From Callipepla californica brunnescens (lineage: Eukaryota > Chordata > Aves > Galliformes > Odontophoridae): a stretch of DNA of 64,000 nucleotides. The position numbers and the translations under genes are program-made. The stretch lies in NCBI GenBank assembly GCA_023055505.1, contig JALIRH010000013.1:3596001-3660000 (forward strand), written 5' to 3'. Positions 25,601-37,881 of this stretch are shown here, piece by piece. The stretch's first letter is position 1. Every line of letters starts with the position of its first letter. The notes beneath the pieces were generated by a model. It had not been told where the DNA came from. It saw only the letters and a list, made by a program, of their open reading frames with translations, and ran no database searches.

Positions 25601-28600
25601 AAGAGAACAGTCAACATGGATGGTGGAGCATAGTTCAGACATTATTGAGGCTGTAAATCAGATAAGTTTATCTTGGTTTTCTTTAGCGGCACCTCTTTGT
25701 CCCTATTCCTGCACCTGAAGTAACAGCATTACCTTGCTGTTTCATGCAACATGGATCTTAGAGCGATTAAGAAACCATATAATGAGGTATTTCACCTGTT
25801 CAGTGACATTCTGATGCTTCAGTATGCCAGTTTTCACACCTGTACAACTTCACTGTATTCAGATGCTTAATTATATCATAATTCTTGTCTGATCTAAAGC
25901 AGCTATGAAACTAGAGATGTTTTGAAAATTTCCATCTTAAACTCCATTTTGTATAATTCTAAATTCAGTGGTTCTTTTGTCTTTTTTCCTAAGGTAAGCA
26001 CTCACTGCTGAGTCTGTCTTTGTAATCTGCTATAATGCTGTCCAATATCTTCAGGGCATCAGTTGTATTTGTCATAAAACCAAAGAGTGTCTGATATAAG
26101 TGAAGCTGCTCTTTCTTTTCAACAGCAGAAGAGCATAGTGAATGTAATGCTTGGTTTTGGAAGTCTTGTTTATGCGCTGCCTGCTGTAATTAGGCATCAG
26201 ATGTGTTATGCTCTACTTAAAAACCAAGGCCACTGTTTATTGGGATATATTAATAGCAGAGACATTTTCATCTCCTAGTGAAACATTGCTGCTGTTCTGC
26301 TCAGTTCTGCTGCTTTGTGTGATATAAGTAACTGAACATTATCTATGTACAGATATTTTTAGGTGCTTCTCTACAAAAGTAAATCCAACCTTAATAATTA
26401 GACTAGAAGAACAATCAAGGTATTTTGCTTATTTCCTGCAATAGAATGCCAATAAAGAAGGTGAGAGCTGTTGCTCATGCTCAGTTCTGTGTATGGCCAC
26501 TAGACTGACCCGGTAAGTCTACTGAAATCATTTCATTGACTTCAGATTAGGCTCAGTGTGATTTGTCTGTCTCGAGGCTGCACGATTTAGTGTAACTGTG
26601 GTTTTTGCACTGAATCATCAGTAGGCAGTGTCCGATTTATTAGGTTGGGAATGGGAAGTCTTGGAGCACAAATCATTTGTCCTCTTCCACCAGTGCCTGT
26701 CCTAGTATCAGATAAGGGGCCGGTGCCTCGTTGCAGTTCTTTATGGGGAAAAATTAAAGCAACAGTGACCTGAGATGAGTTCCATTAAACTCGTGGACCT
26801 TGAAAGACAGATGAAATAGGTGAGTATGGTACAAAACAACTTGACAAAACTTCAGCATTGGTTCAGTTCATTGAGACTTTATGTGTCACTTGTTGAATTG
26901 GTTACAGGAAGGACAGAAAATAGATTGAAAAATAGAAAATAAAGGGTCGCAGGGAGAGGCACTTGGCTTTGTCCTTGTAAAGTAGCAAGCAGCTAGTCCT
27001 GCTGCCATCTGTCACCTCTTGCTCCAGAAGCCCATGCCAATATGGGCGTTTGAGGCTATTCTTCCTAAACTTTGAAGAATTGCATCTTCCCTTCAAAAGG
27101 ATGCTGAATTCCAGTCAGAAACATAGGTAACATAGATCATGTTAGGTTTTACAGTGAGTTTTTTTCCTCTTTGACAGAGTCTAGTTTCAGGAGATATTTA
27201 ACACAGAATAGAAAAATCTGAGAGCATAAAAAATAACTCCACTGAGTTTTTCTACTTGGCCTAATTTACACCAGGACAGAAGATCTTGTTTAATCATCTG
27301 ATATCGTAACAGAAATGTGTTTAGCCTTACAGAAAAAAAATCTCTGAGATGAATCATTGAAATAATTGATCTATTTAAGTTCTTCTTGAGACACATTTCA
27401 AGGGCAGAAGTTATTTCTACATATCATTAAAAAGACTTGGCACAATGCTACAATGAAATACATGGGAAATATTAAAGTGGGATGAAATTTTTGGTGTCTC
27501 AACTCAATGGTATGTTTGTGTGGCCTTTTTTATTTTTGGTTTAGTTTTTAACACATTGTTTAATCACTTGAAGATTTTGTAGCTACATCTTGTGTCTTAT
27601 AGTTTGAAGCTAAATCCTTCAGTCCTGAGGGTGAAGATGTTTGTATTTGTAGAGAACTGTTTTGGAACTGATTTTTGTGAGTGAGTAAGTGGATAAAATG
27701 TATATATATTAAAAGAGCACACAAAAGTGCAGACCATGTGGCTTACAAAGGTTATGGCTTTCAGTCTGAAGTCTTGTCTTTTTGTAGGTGCATAGGGATT
27801 GCCACACTCAGAGAGATAAGTCGTTTTTCCACACAGTTTATTTCTGGAAGTGGTCAGCACCACATCCTGCTGGAAGGTACAACAGTGACACCTTCCACAT
27901 TTCTCCATTCCATCCACATTTATCATTGCATCTACTTGCTGTAGAGATGCTGAGTGCAGGTAGGGCAGCCCGCAGGACTTCCTAGCACAAGCTCGCTGAG
28001 CAGTTTGCTATAGCAGAAGTCTCTTCCTGGCCTGAAGCACTTTGTGTCAGCCATGGAGACAGAGTGCACTGTTGGTTAAACTTAGCTCTGCTCATTCTGT
28101 TGCTTTGGAGCCTGGCATCTCTAAATCAGGAGCTGCGTGTCTCTGCTGTGTGTGCCTCTGTGTCACCTTAGATGGAGAGGAGAACTGTGCCATGTTTGTC
28201 TGAGCTTTTTGTGAATGTTAAATGCTTGGTCTTGGTGACATATTGTACTACTGCCTTGAAAGGTTAACTGTAAGAGGTGAGGGAAAAAATATTTATTTTT
28301 CTTAGCTTTGAACTTCAGTTTACTTCAGCCTCACTTGCTTGTTTTAGTAAAAGGGAGGATGGGAGCCCAACTCCCATCTTACAATATCCTCCTGTCTCCC
28401 CAGATTAAGTCCTGAATATTTCTATATTTTCCATCTCTTACACAACAAAATATACTGAGTTTTTGCAAGAGGAAGGGAAGACTTTGCTCTCATTAGACAG
28501 ATGGCATTTGAAAGGGCCAACTTCTATGTTTCAACATTGTCAATCTGCAGCTGCAGAAATGCTCGAGTTCTCTGTCTTTCCATGGCTGTACCTCCGAGGC

Positions 28601-31365
28601 AAAGGCTGAGTAGGAAGCAGCTCTGTCTGTAAGAAAACAAATGACACTTTGTCCTATCATTCCGAGCCTGTGAAATCTCTTTAGTCTAAACTGAGAACAG
28701 AATGCTATCCTGAGAGCAAGAAACCCAGTCAGACACCGTTTAAAAATGTTTATAAGCTAGCCAGGCATCTGCCCATTCTCAGCTACAGTATTCAAAATAT
28801 GTTTCCCTTTGCTATCACTTCTAATTGCTTCACTGAGGTGATTACCGAGCTGTGGCTGTGCAAAGCAGTGGCTGGGGACCAGGAGGTCCCTTAGCTGAAT
28901 CCAGCCTGGGATGTGCTGGGGACTGGGGGAAAGTGCCCTTTTGTCAGCAGCTGCCAGCAATGTCTGAGGAGCAGGCACTAGGTCCTGGCAGCACTGAGGA
29001 GGGCAGGGAGTGGGCTGCCATTCAAGTGCTCTGTGCCAGCTGCCAGGTATGGGCCAGACCTGGTTTGTCAAGGGGCAGTTGTGGCCTTCACCTCCTTTTG
29101 TATGGCATTTCTGGATGTTTTCTTCAGTGCTGCAGGACATACAACTCTTTTCATGACTCAGTGCATCCACACAATTACAGTCCACATTTCTGCTTTAAAC
29201 ATCGCTCCTATGTCTCTGCATTTCTTCCACTACCAGAGATGCCTCTAGCTTTATTGGCCCAGACTTTGCTATGTGGTTCCTCTCAGAAATGGGTAGTACT
29301 TACACCTTCTCCCAAGGCAGGTAGCCTGCCAGAGAAGCAACTGTAGAGCTCATAGGGCTGCAAATGCATTCTTCTAATCAGCAATCTCCTTAAAAAATCG
29401 TGCATTCACTGGTACTGATAGAACTCATTCAGTGATCTATGATATTTTCTCAGTCTTCAGTGAAGATGTTCAGGTATGGAAAATCTATGCTTGAGATAAC
29501 TGGATCCTTTGCCATTAATATATAAATTGCTTAGATCATAAAGCTCGGATCAATCTATTTATCTATTTTTGACACAGAATGTCACAACCTCAGGGCATAC
29601 CTAGTAACATTTGTCTGGGTTGGAACAACCTTGCCACAGCCCCTCCATCCCATGCAAACTGTGCTTTCTTTGGCCCCTGCCATGATGCCACATCTGCCCC
29701 GTTTCCCTGTCCTCAGTAGTTGTCTGTGTTCATCTTACTTCCCGGTTTTATAAACTGTAATTATTTCACTTGCTTACAGGGGCTGTATTTAGAAATCTCG
29801 ACGAGGCAGGGTATTTTAAAAAATGAAACAAAGCAACCCAGCCAGCAGAACTGCAATGCCAGGGTTCTGCTTGTGGGACATAATTGTTTTGCATCTGTCT
29901 GCCATTGTTTCACTAGTGAGTTATTCCTTGGTCTTACTTCACAAAATGCAAAGGGCTGTGAATTAACAGACCCCTGAACCTCCTTTCTCGTCTTCTGCAA
30001 ACCCCTTAATTCCCCAACTGCAGGTGATAGAAAACCTTCCTGCTCAGTCAGAGAACTAGTAGCAATAAATACAGCGTTGTTCCCACAGGTTCTTTTCTGT
30101 TAGGATGAATGGGAATATATGGGCACAAACCATTTCTCCCTTTTCCCTTGTAGGTCACCTTTGGGGGAGGAAAAATAAGGGTGTACTGAGTGACAGGCTT
30201 GTCTAACATAAGACTCAGCAGCTGTCAAGATTAGCCTGAAGGCCTGGAGGATATGGCCTGACATATGGGTTTCCCAAAGCTCTAGCTGTACCTATTTCTC
30301 CTTAACAGCAACAATAAATAAAATGCTGATGGGAAGAGCAAAGCACTAATGACTTGAGTTCTGAACTTTACTCCTTCACGGCCAAAACTTTACTTTCCAT
30401 TTCCAGTAAACAGCCATCACTCAGTGAACCTTCAAATGTTTTTCAGCTAATGAAAACTGGCCTTTATTGAACTTAAATGCAACGGAGAAAGGCTGGTGTC
30501 TGAAAGGCCCCATCTGTGCACGTGTGGCGAGGTATCTGAGCAAGGAGGGTCGCAGCACGGCAGTGGCATCATTCAGCAGCAGTCAGTGCTATGGGTTCGA
30601 TGCCAACACATGCCATGTGCTCACCTCCCATATCACCATGGTGTTGCAGGGATCCGGCCTCTCCTGAGCACGTGCAGCGCTGGGTTATAACCCTATCTCC
30701 TATGCTGAAGCTGGGGAGAAGAGAAGTTACTAGGTTTTTAAGGTCAACTGTTCATTCAAATGTCAAATGCCCCCCATTTCTGATGGGAGATCCTTGGCAT
30801 GTGACAGATGTACATCTGGTGCATGTGGCAGTAGTCATGTGTTTTGATGAGTGCATGCCAGTAACCCATCAGAGTGTAAGAGGAGGGGAACTTTTTAGAC
30901 AACATTTATTACGGATTCAGTGGTACCAAGAGCAATGGTGTGTGGAGAAGGGGACAGCAGACATTCTTCTGTATTTCCCTGAGGAGCCCAGCTGCTTTAC
31001 TAGAGCAGGCTCTGAAGGGAAGGGAATGTTACGTTTATCAGAAGTAAAATGTTCCCCTCCCTTCTTTCAGCTCCTGTGAGTGCCTCGCAGTTCTGGAGCT
31101 GGGCAGTTCTTTCTTTATTTCTGCAGAGTCAATGAATGCTCTGAAAGCTCTGTGGAAAACAAAAGAAAAGGAAGACATTTTATTTTGCATTGCATGGCGT
31201 GGCTCTGGTTGTCCAGAATAAAATGTTTTTCCTGCGAAGAAAACACTATTTGTTTGCATACTCTGGGTGATGTTGAAACCCTTCCTCTCTTGAAAAGGAA
31301 GAGATGAAACTCCACTGAGCTCCCAGAAATTCAGCTTACGTCGTGCCTTCCTTTCTTTCCTTCTT

Positions 31366-31410
31366 GTCTTCTCTGAATGTCCCCTCTGGTCTTCTCTGAA
31401 TGTCCCCTCT
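31366..31410 (+). repeat. 23-bp tandem duplication
   Basis: Two adjacent copies of a 23-bp unit beginning GTCTTCTCTGAATGTCCCCT (31366-31388 and 31389-31411), identical except at the last base. The near-identity suggests a recent replication-slippage event. Confidence 0.9.
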
Positions 31411-34400
31411 CCCACCAGCCCTGCCCTGCCTCCTTCACCTTGAACTTCTGAAGTAAATTCAGAGGGACAGTGAAGTCATCAGGAAGGGCAAATGCAGACC
31501 AAGGATGCTGCCTTCCCTCCTGGTGACACACACGCTCAGATCTCTGTCGTATTGAACACCAGCAGCCACCGAGTGATTTCTGAAGGACTGCAAAAACTGC
31601 CACTGCGTTGTGCCCACATACTTCAAATTTAATTTGACATAAAGGAAAAATCCGCTCTGTGTTCAAGTAGAAATCCTCAATAGGAGGAAAAAAAAAAAAA
31701 TTCCTAATCAGAAATCCATCTTGATAGCTCAATTTCATTTCATCCAGCCTGAGAGAAGCGATTGTGTCCTTTCCTTGTTTACAATGCAGCGGAAGGAAAC
31801 CAATCACCCACAGTGATGTGAGCTGCAATTAACAGATCAATAGCAACTTCCCCTTAATAGAAGCGACAGTTCTGTGCCGGGCTGATGTTTTGATTCCTCT
31901 GTCGCAGTCAGCACAATGGATCTTTCTTTCAGCAGGGCATGTGTTCCTTGCCAGAGCCATAGGTATGGGGCAGACCCCAGAGGCAGGCGGGGGCCGTCCC
32001 CTCCCTGCAGCAGGCTGTGTCTTTCTGCACCGCGTTCCACTTCAGTGCCATGTGTGCCTTCCTCATGATTTACCATAGGAATAAATAAGTAGAACAAATC
32101 TCCAATGACACAAAATGCAAAATGTACGTTTTAATCAGTACAATATTTTGAAATCTACTTGGCGGATGTTTATGGGGAGGTTATTTATTTCTAATGACTG
32201 AGAGGTGCTCTAGTGGAACTAATTGTGATAGATTATTTTCTTGGCTCTAACAATTTATCTGATGAACTTAGCCTACATTTTCCCTTTGTAAGTTTTCTAA
32301 AGCCCTTGGAATTCTCAAAATGTACGTGTTATTTGTAATTGTTTACCAAATTGCTTTACCAGTGGTTCTTGATCTGTAGGTCATTTGCAAGCTGTCTGCA
32401 GATAGAACTTGCTCAGGAATATGAGAGCTGTGTAATTTTATTTGGATTAGTCACATAAGTCTTTAACTGGATGAACAGGGCTCCCGATGTGATCTTCAGT
32501 CCTTATGAATTCGAGCTGTACTTCCTGCGGCGGCTTCTTGGTTCACTTGGGCCTCTTCTTTTTTTCTGCCAATATCATAACTAATTGCTTATCCATTGAA
32601 AGTAAACATAAAGTAGACAGGAGTAGACAAAAGCCAATTCTGTGCTGGCTGTTTGGTTTCTTTTTCAGTGAAAAAATATTGTGGTAATTTAAAATAAATG
32701 ACAGGCAAATCCTTAGGCTCCAGGAATCCTTCAGTTCCACTGCAGTATGCACACACAGTCTTGGCTTTCTTTCTAAATGTAAGGGCATGGTCCCTGGTGC
32801 TCTTACATTCAGAATTCTCATTGACTTCAACTATCTGGAAAGTGGCTGAAGGTTAAGTGCGTAGATAAAAGGTCACAACTAGCCACAAAGTAAGCCATAA
32901 CTATTACGATTTTTCATTTAACAACTTCAGAAGCATTAAAATAATGAATTCTCTATTATCCTTTCCCAGTAAATGCATTCTCAGTGTGATAAGAGCATCA
33001 AGCAGTAGTCAAATGTATGAATATAACCCAGATAAGAAAAACAGCTGACACCTGGGCTCTGGAAAATGAAAAGCTAACTTTTCCTGTAATGCAATTAATT
33101 CTAGAAACAGTTAAGGTTTAATTGAATGGGAAAGCATCACAAGATAACTTTATTCTTGTCATTGGGTCATTTTTACCTTTGTGTGAGAGGTGCCATGCTT
33201 GATAGAAACCAATTAGAACTGAATTTAATTTTGCAAATTATTCATTTAATCTTTAGTTCTCATTTATCAGTCTAGAAAATAAGGTAATTGAAATACATAC
33301 TGAGCACGAATCAAGTTAAATAAGTTGTAAGAACATCTGAAATTAGTTTAAGAACTTTATGTCTTCTGTGCCACCAGGAAGCGTCTCCAAACCCATTGGC
33401 AGCTGCCACTATTTGACGTATGCACTTCAAAATCCTGTTTATTCAGAAATTTATTCAACCACAAACCTATTTCTTTGTGCTGCTTTTCAGATCTGATAGC
33501 CAGATCTTGGACGGGCCCTTACATTAGATCAGAAGATTAGGTGAGGGGGAAGGTACAAGGTCAGTGAGCTGTGCCAAACCAGGAGCAGCCATTTAGCACA
33601 AGTGGTGAAAATTCCCCCATCTCATGCAGGGTTTTTCTTTGTGTATTTTTTCTTCACCTTGCTTTCTAGATTCTGTATGTCATTGCATTGCTATTGAGGC
33701 TAAGGGGACTCAGTCCCAATTGCTAGATGTGGAAAGCACATAAACTTTTTCTGCTCCTGAGCATTCGCTGAAGACAAAATGCAACAGAACTGCGTGGGCT
33801 GTTCACTGAGAAACTCAAGCCCTTCCTTCCACCTTTTCAGTGGTTCTCTAAACAGTGCTGTCCCATATTCTGCCCCACCTATCCTCCCTGGTTTGTGGCT
33901 GAGTGTCTACATGTTCTTCCCACTGGAAAATCTGGACAGAAGGCAGCTCTCAGAGAAGCAGGATTTTACAGGCCCATAGACTTCCTTGTGATTTCCCTAG
34001 AGCTCGAGTGTGATGGGTTGGTACTTGCCTATCTTTCTTCTCAGTACTCATACTGGTGCCCTCTGGTCTGAGCTCCCCCGTGGTTAGTACAAGCAGTCCT
34101 GTGCAACATGGTGTGGAGGTGCAAACTTGGAGTTGGTGTATTTATGTGATATGTTTTGCCACTCGGGGGTAACCTAAGAAATACTTTGCTATTTCTAAGA
34201 AGCCTGATCTTGGGTTAAATTATAGCTCTATTTGGATGACAATGGCACCTGGTGGTTACTGGAAGCAAAGTTTATGCTGTTCTCAAGTTATCATGACACT
34301 GCCAGTGTATTACCAGGGTAGAGTGGGGATATGTCAACATCCAAACTCTGTTTGAGCCAGGCAACAAAAGAACATGTGAGCTTGGCTGATTTTGAATGTC

Positions 34401-35171
34401 AGGCTATTTGCACCTTTGAAGGCACAACTTAGAACTTGTTTACCATTCTGAAAAGATAAGTTGGTTAAAGAAAAGCAGCCTAAGTCCTTCAGCTTCACTG
34501 AATTTTTCAATGAAATGAGTGTAATTTTTGCATTTTGTTACATGTGAAGTCTCTCATAGTGTGGTGGGGTTTTTTTGGTTTTATATGGTTGAATATCAGT
34601 ATTCATTTCCTGCTAACTCAGAGTATTCTGTAATATGGAACATGGATATAAGTGGCATCAACAAAGAAAAGTCATTTTCCACTTATTTGTATTCAGCTCA
34701 TGTATTTTTATCATGGAATAGTAGAAATAGGTTTGAGAGATTCGTGTATAATGTTCATAAGATCTTAATGAACGTGTGAAGTGATTCCTTCACAGATGTC
34801 TACTTATAAGTTCTGCACAAGGTCAGACTTTGTCATTATTGATTGGGAACAGAATTAAAATGCCAGAAGTTGTCCAGTTTATTATCAAGCTACTGAAACT
34901 ATCTCCTCTCTGATATTTCAACAAAGGAGCCTCAGGCAATCACAGTAATTATTCAGAAAAGCAAATCTCAACTACTTTTAAATGCAAAATTCTCTGTCCT
35001 AGCCAAATGATCGTCAGCAAGGGATTACAGCATTATAGAAGACACTTTGCCCTTCCTTGTGCATGAATCAATCTTGTTTACATCTGGCCAGGCAGCAAAG
35101 ACAAAGATTCAGTCAACAAAATTTAGAGATCAGAGTGCAGTCCATGGTCTATGATGTCAATAAATATGAAA

Positions 35172-35211
35172 GAATGCAAGAGTGCTCAGCTGAATGCAAG
35201 AGTTTTTAGCT
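35172..35211 (+). repeat. 20-bp tandem duplication, slightly diverged
   Basis: Two adjacent 20-bp copies, both starting GAATGCAAGAGT and ending AGCT (35172-35191 and 35192-35211), with three mismatches in the middle. Confidence 0.8.
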
Positions 35212-37367
35212 GAGGTCTGAATATGAAGCACTTGTGAGAGAAATCCACACCTTCCAACAAAACCTGAGTGTATTCTATGGCAAACTTCAAGTTACTGGTC
35301 TTTTCAATTAAGAAATTATCTCACACAGAAAAGTCTATAACATATTTAAAGGTTGTTTTCATTGAAATTAAAGGTTTGATAGCACATGAACAAATGAGAC
35401 AGTTGAATGTGGGACGTCTGGTTCTTCCTCAATTAGCTGAAGCAACTTTTCTTCCATGTTACCAACGTAGGTAAATGAATAAAAATAATGCCAGTTCAAG
35501 ATGAAAACATGACATCAATAGCCTGTTCCCTGCTAGGAAATGAAGGCCACAGGAACAAACCGTGAGTGGTACCAGAGGGCTGAGTCCAACAGCAAGCAGC
35601 AGCTAGGAAGTGTTATCCCACTCATTTTCTGAGACAGGGTCCTGCTGCCTGTCTGCAGGAACTGAGATACTAAAGCTGCAGTGAGCAACAGGCTGTACAG
35701 ATTGAGGACACATGGTCTGTTTTCAGCTCAAGCTGGATTCCCAGTTTTCCTGCATCAGCTCTTTCAGGCTCTCACGGATGATAAGCTGCCTAAAACAAGG
35801 TCTGAGCTCTCTTCTTTGGTTACAGCGCACTGCACAAGGAAGTTGGGCTCTGCAGTGCCCAAGTCCTCTATGCCAAGGACTGCTGTAGTTTTCCTTCTGT
35901 AATGAGGCCAGATCTTCTACCTGATAGCACTCCACATCACTCAAGTGACTAGTTCATTTAGGTTTAAATGGTCCTTCTGCTTGAAGGGAAGTGTTGGCTG
36001 CTGTCTTCATCTGTCATGACCATCTGCTCTGCTCTTTTCTCCTTCTCAGCATGACTGAAGTAACTTACATATAAGAACAGATTGTGGGACACACATTAAC
36101 CTCTTCAGAGACTGTAAATGATCCCCAAGGAGTGTAGAGTTTACTCTTTAATTCTCTTTCCTTGCAGGCTCATGAGCTGCCATATACTACCGTTCCTACA
36201 TCTGAACATTGCAGGCATCTCAAAACAGCTCCAAATTCCTCTTTGGGGTATATTCTGCCTTTGGTTTTTCCAGACTTTCTATTGATGTTAGAGAAAGCTG
36301 TGTTCAGATGTTAAGGGCAGCGTCTGTTGCAGAGTCAACACTTTTCTTTTTTGTCCCATCTTTTCTCTAATAGTGGAAAATCATCTTCAATTAAAAGTGT
36401 CATTAAAAAATAATAATGTATTACAACTGTTTGAGCTCTGCCATTCCATTCACTGCGTTAGCTTAGAAATGGCAAACAAGATGCAGAGTTCCTTTAAGCA
36501 CAAGGCTGGTTGGAATGTTCGTTGAATAGATCGCTGAATAGCATTGATGCATAAAAGTACGTTTTGTATATAAAGATACAAGTGGAATCATTTTATTAGT
36601 ATTTAAAAATACAACATGTATTTGTACATCGTACATTGATCTGTTCTATATGCCTAGATCATAAGACTGTCATGCCAGAAGGATGCTACCTTTTAGCAAT
36701 GCCTTCTTCATCTATGAATTTATGATACTAGCAATACTCGCAGTTGAATGTTTCAATTATTAGGTAAAAGCAACATACTAATGGCAACATATTTCAGATG
36801 TTTGAATCTTATTAATGCTTTCCTTTTCTGTGTGGCGCAGACTACAGAGACTTCAGGTGCAGCTTCATAAGAATCTCTACGCAGATATTTGGCAGTTGTG
36901 ATTTCCAGTTAGCAGAATATATCTACATGGAGATTTGATCAGAGCTTGGGGGACTTTAAATTTGGGCAGTATATTTCTGTAATCAAGCAAAACTCAAAAC
37001 TAAGCAAATATCGTTGTGGTGCTGAATAGGAAGTGGCATTTCATTGGGTTTCAGATCACCACAGTTGCCCCATTTCCTAGCAAGGCCCAATGTCATCTCT
37101 AAACATCACCAAAATATATCCAAATCTGTCTTTTATCCATAACCATTGTTTTTGAAAGGGAGAACATGTTTGTTAGGAAGACCATTTTTCCAAATAACTG
37201 GTTGGTTCACGCCAAACCTGTTTTGGATGATGTTCAGTCTCTCACTGGCATTATCAAGAAATGTATCATAGTGAAGGGCTAATGTTGATTATTTTGCACT
37301 TACACCTAGTGTTAGCATTCAGATAAGAGCACTAGGCATGCCTTCTTTTCTCCCAACGTGTATATTC

Positions 37368-37858
37368 GTAGGTCCCTCCAAAAGTAATGCCTCCAATTTT
37401 TTACATGGAAACTACAACAGATTCAAAGAGCACTATAGCACTATTTGATAGAAAAAAATCTCAGCTACAAAACGCTGTTGTTCAACATAGTAATCACCAT
37501 CAGCTGTGCATTTTTGTCATAATGAACAAGAGCCTGCATGCTGTGCTACTCAAAGTCTGCACCAGCAGAGGTTAACTATCCACTGTCACCACTGCTGGGA
37601 TGCCCCACCCAGCCCCCACTGTGCTCACATCCACTGGTTGGTCTCCATCAGCATTCGGCAAACATCAGTGAATGTCTGTGGGTGCCATTTATTTTGCGTG
37701 GAGGAATTCAGCCTCACCCCTTTGCTCCACATGCACTTCCATGTCAGACACCATTCTGTCAGTCTGCCCGTCTGCTGCCACCGTCCTATGGCAACACGGT
37801 GTAATGGGACACTGGTTCCACCACTACTGCCAAACCACCAACGTCCGCTTCTTATATT
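37368..37858 (-). mobile_element. Mariner element, internally deleted, Galluhop/Mariner1_GG-like, copy 2 (one end lost)
   Basis: About 490 bp related to the element at 1422-1950 along nearly its whole length, in the opposite orientation. The left end GTAGGTCCCTCCAAAAGTAA followed by TGCCTCC is a good terminal repeat. On the minus strand the transposase start MVSDMEV is at 37754, followed by MAPTDIH and a stop in the helix-turn-helix region. The C-terminal motif (KCTADGDYYVEQ) lies closer to the left end. The catalytic core is missing, as in copy 1. At about 37858 similarity to copy 1 ends before the second terminal repeat, so that end has been deleted or replaced. Non-autonomous and immobile. 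Confidence 0.85.
37462..37754 (-). pseudogene. Mariner transposase remnant (copy 2)
   Basis: Relic transposase reading inside mariner copy 2. From 37754 downward it reads MVSDMEVHVEQR, then a stop just before MAPTDIH, another stop directly after it, and a degraded helix-turn-helix (GDQPVDVSTV). The only other recognisable segment is the C-terminal KCTADGDYYVEQQRFVAEIF region. Frameshifts separate these pieces. The DDD catalytic domain is absent. Together with copy 1 it suggests that the deletion arose before both insertions, so transposition would have needed an enzyme supplied by an intact relative. Confidence 0.7.
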
Positions 37859-37859
37859 G

Positions 37860-37881
37860 TGGTTTGGATCTGGTTTGGATC
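37860..37881 (+). repeat. 11-bp tandem duplication at the broken end of mariner copy 2
   Basis: TGGTTTGGATC occurs twice in direct succession (37860-37870 and 37871-37881), exactly where similarity to the other mariner copy stops. Confidence 0.8.

Larger units (their letters stand above)
15327..37367. other. Long non-coding stretch between microsatellite and mariner copy 2
   Basis: About 22 kb with no recognised gene, RNA gene or full-length transposon. Small structures inside are listed separately: a purine tract at 16594-16638, a 23-bp duplication at 31366-31410 and a 20-bp duplication at 35172-35211. Two minus-strand exon candidates (16559-16591 and 18555-18680) are given as findings. The 28850-29050 stretch is GC-richer than its surroundings but matches nothing recognised. 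The longest open frame is 183 codons (23530-24081, plus) and has no identifiable features. Confidence 0.5.

Noticed and set aside
32356..32405. CAGTGGTTCTTGATCTGTAG, similar to hAT (Charlie-like) terminal repeats
   Set aside because: Only one short end-like word is present. No matching inverted end or 8-bp target duplication was found.
34226..34240. Translation LYLDD, resembling a reverse-transcriptase YxDD motif
   Set aside because: No other reverse-transcriptase block lies in frame on either side, so it is a coincidence.
36168..36314. 48-codon open stretch after a good acceptor (TCTTTCCTTGCAG)
   Set aside because: There is no convincing donor before the stop, and the translation shows no motif. 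It could only be a terminal exon, with no support.
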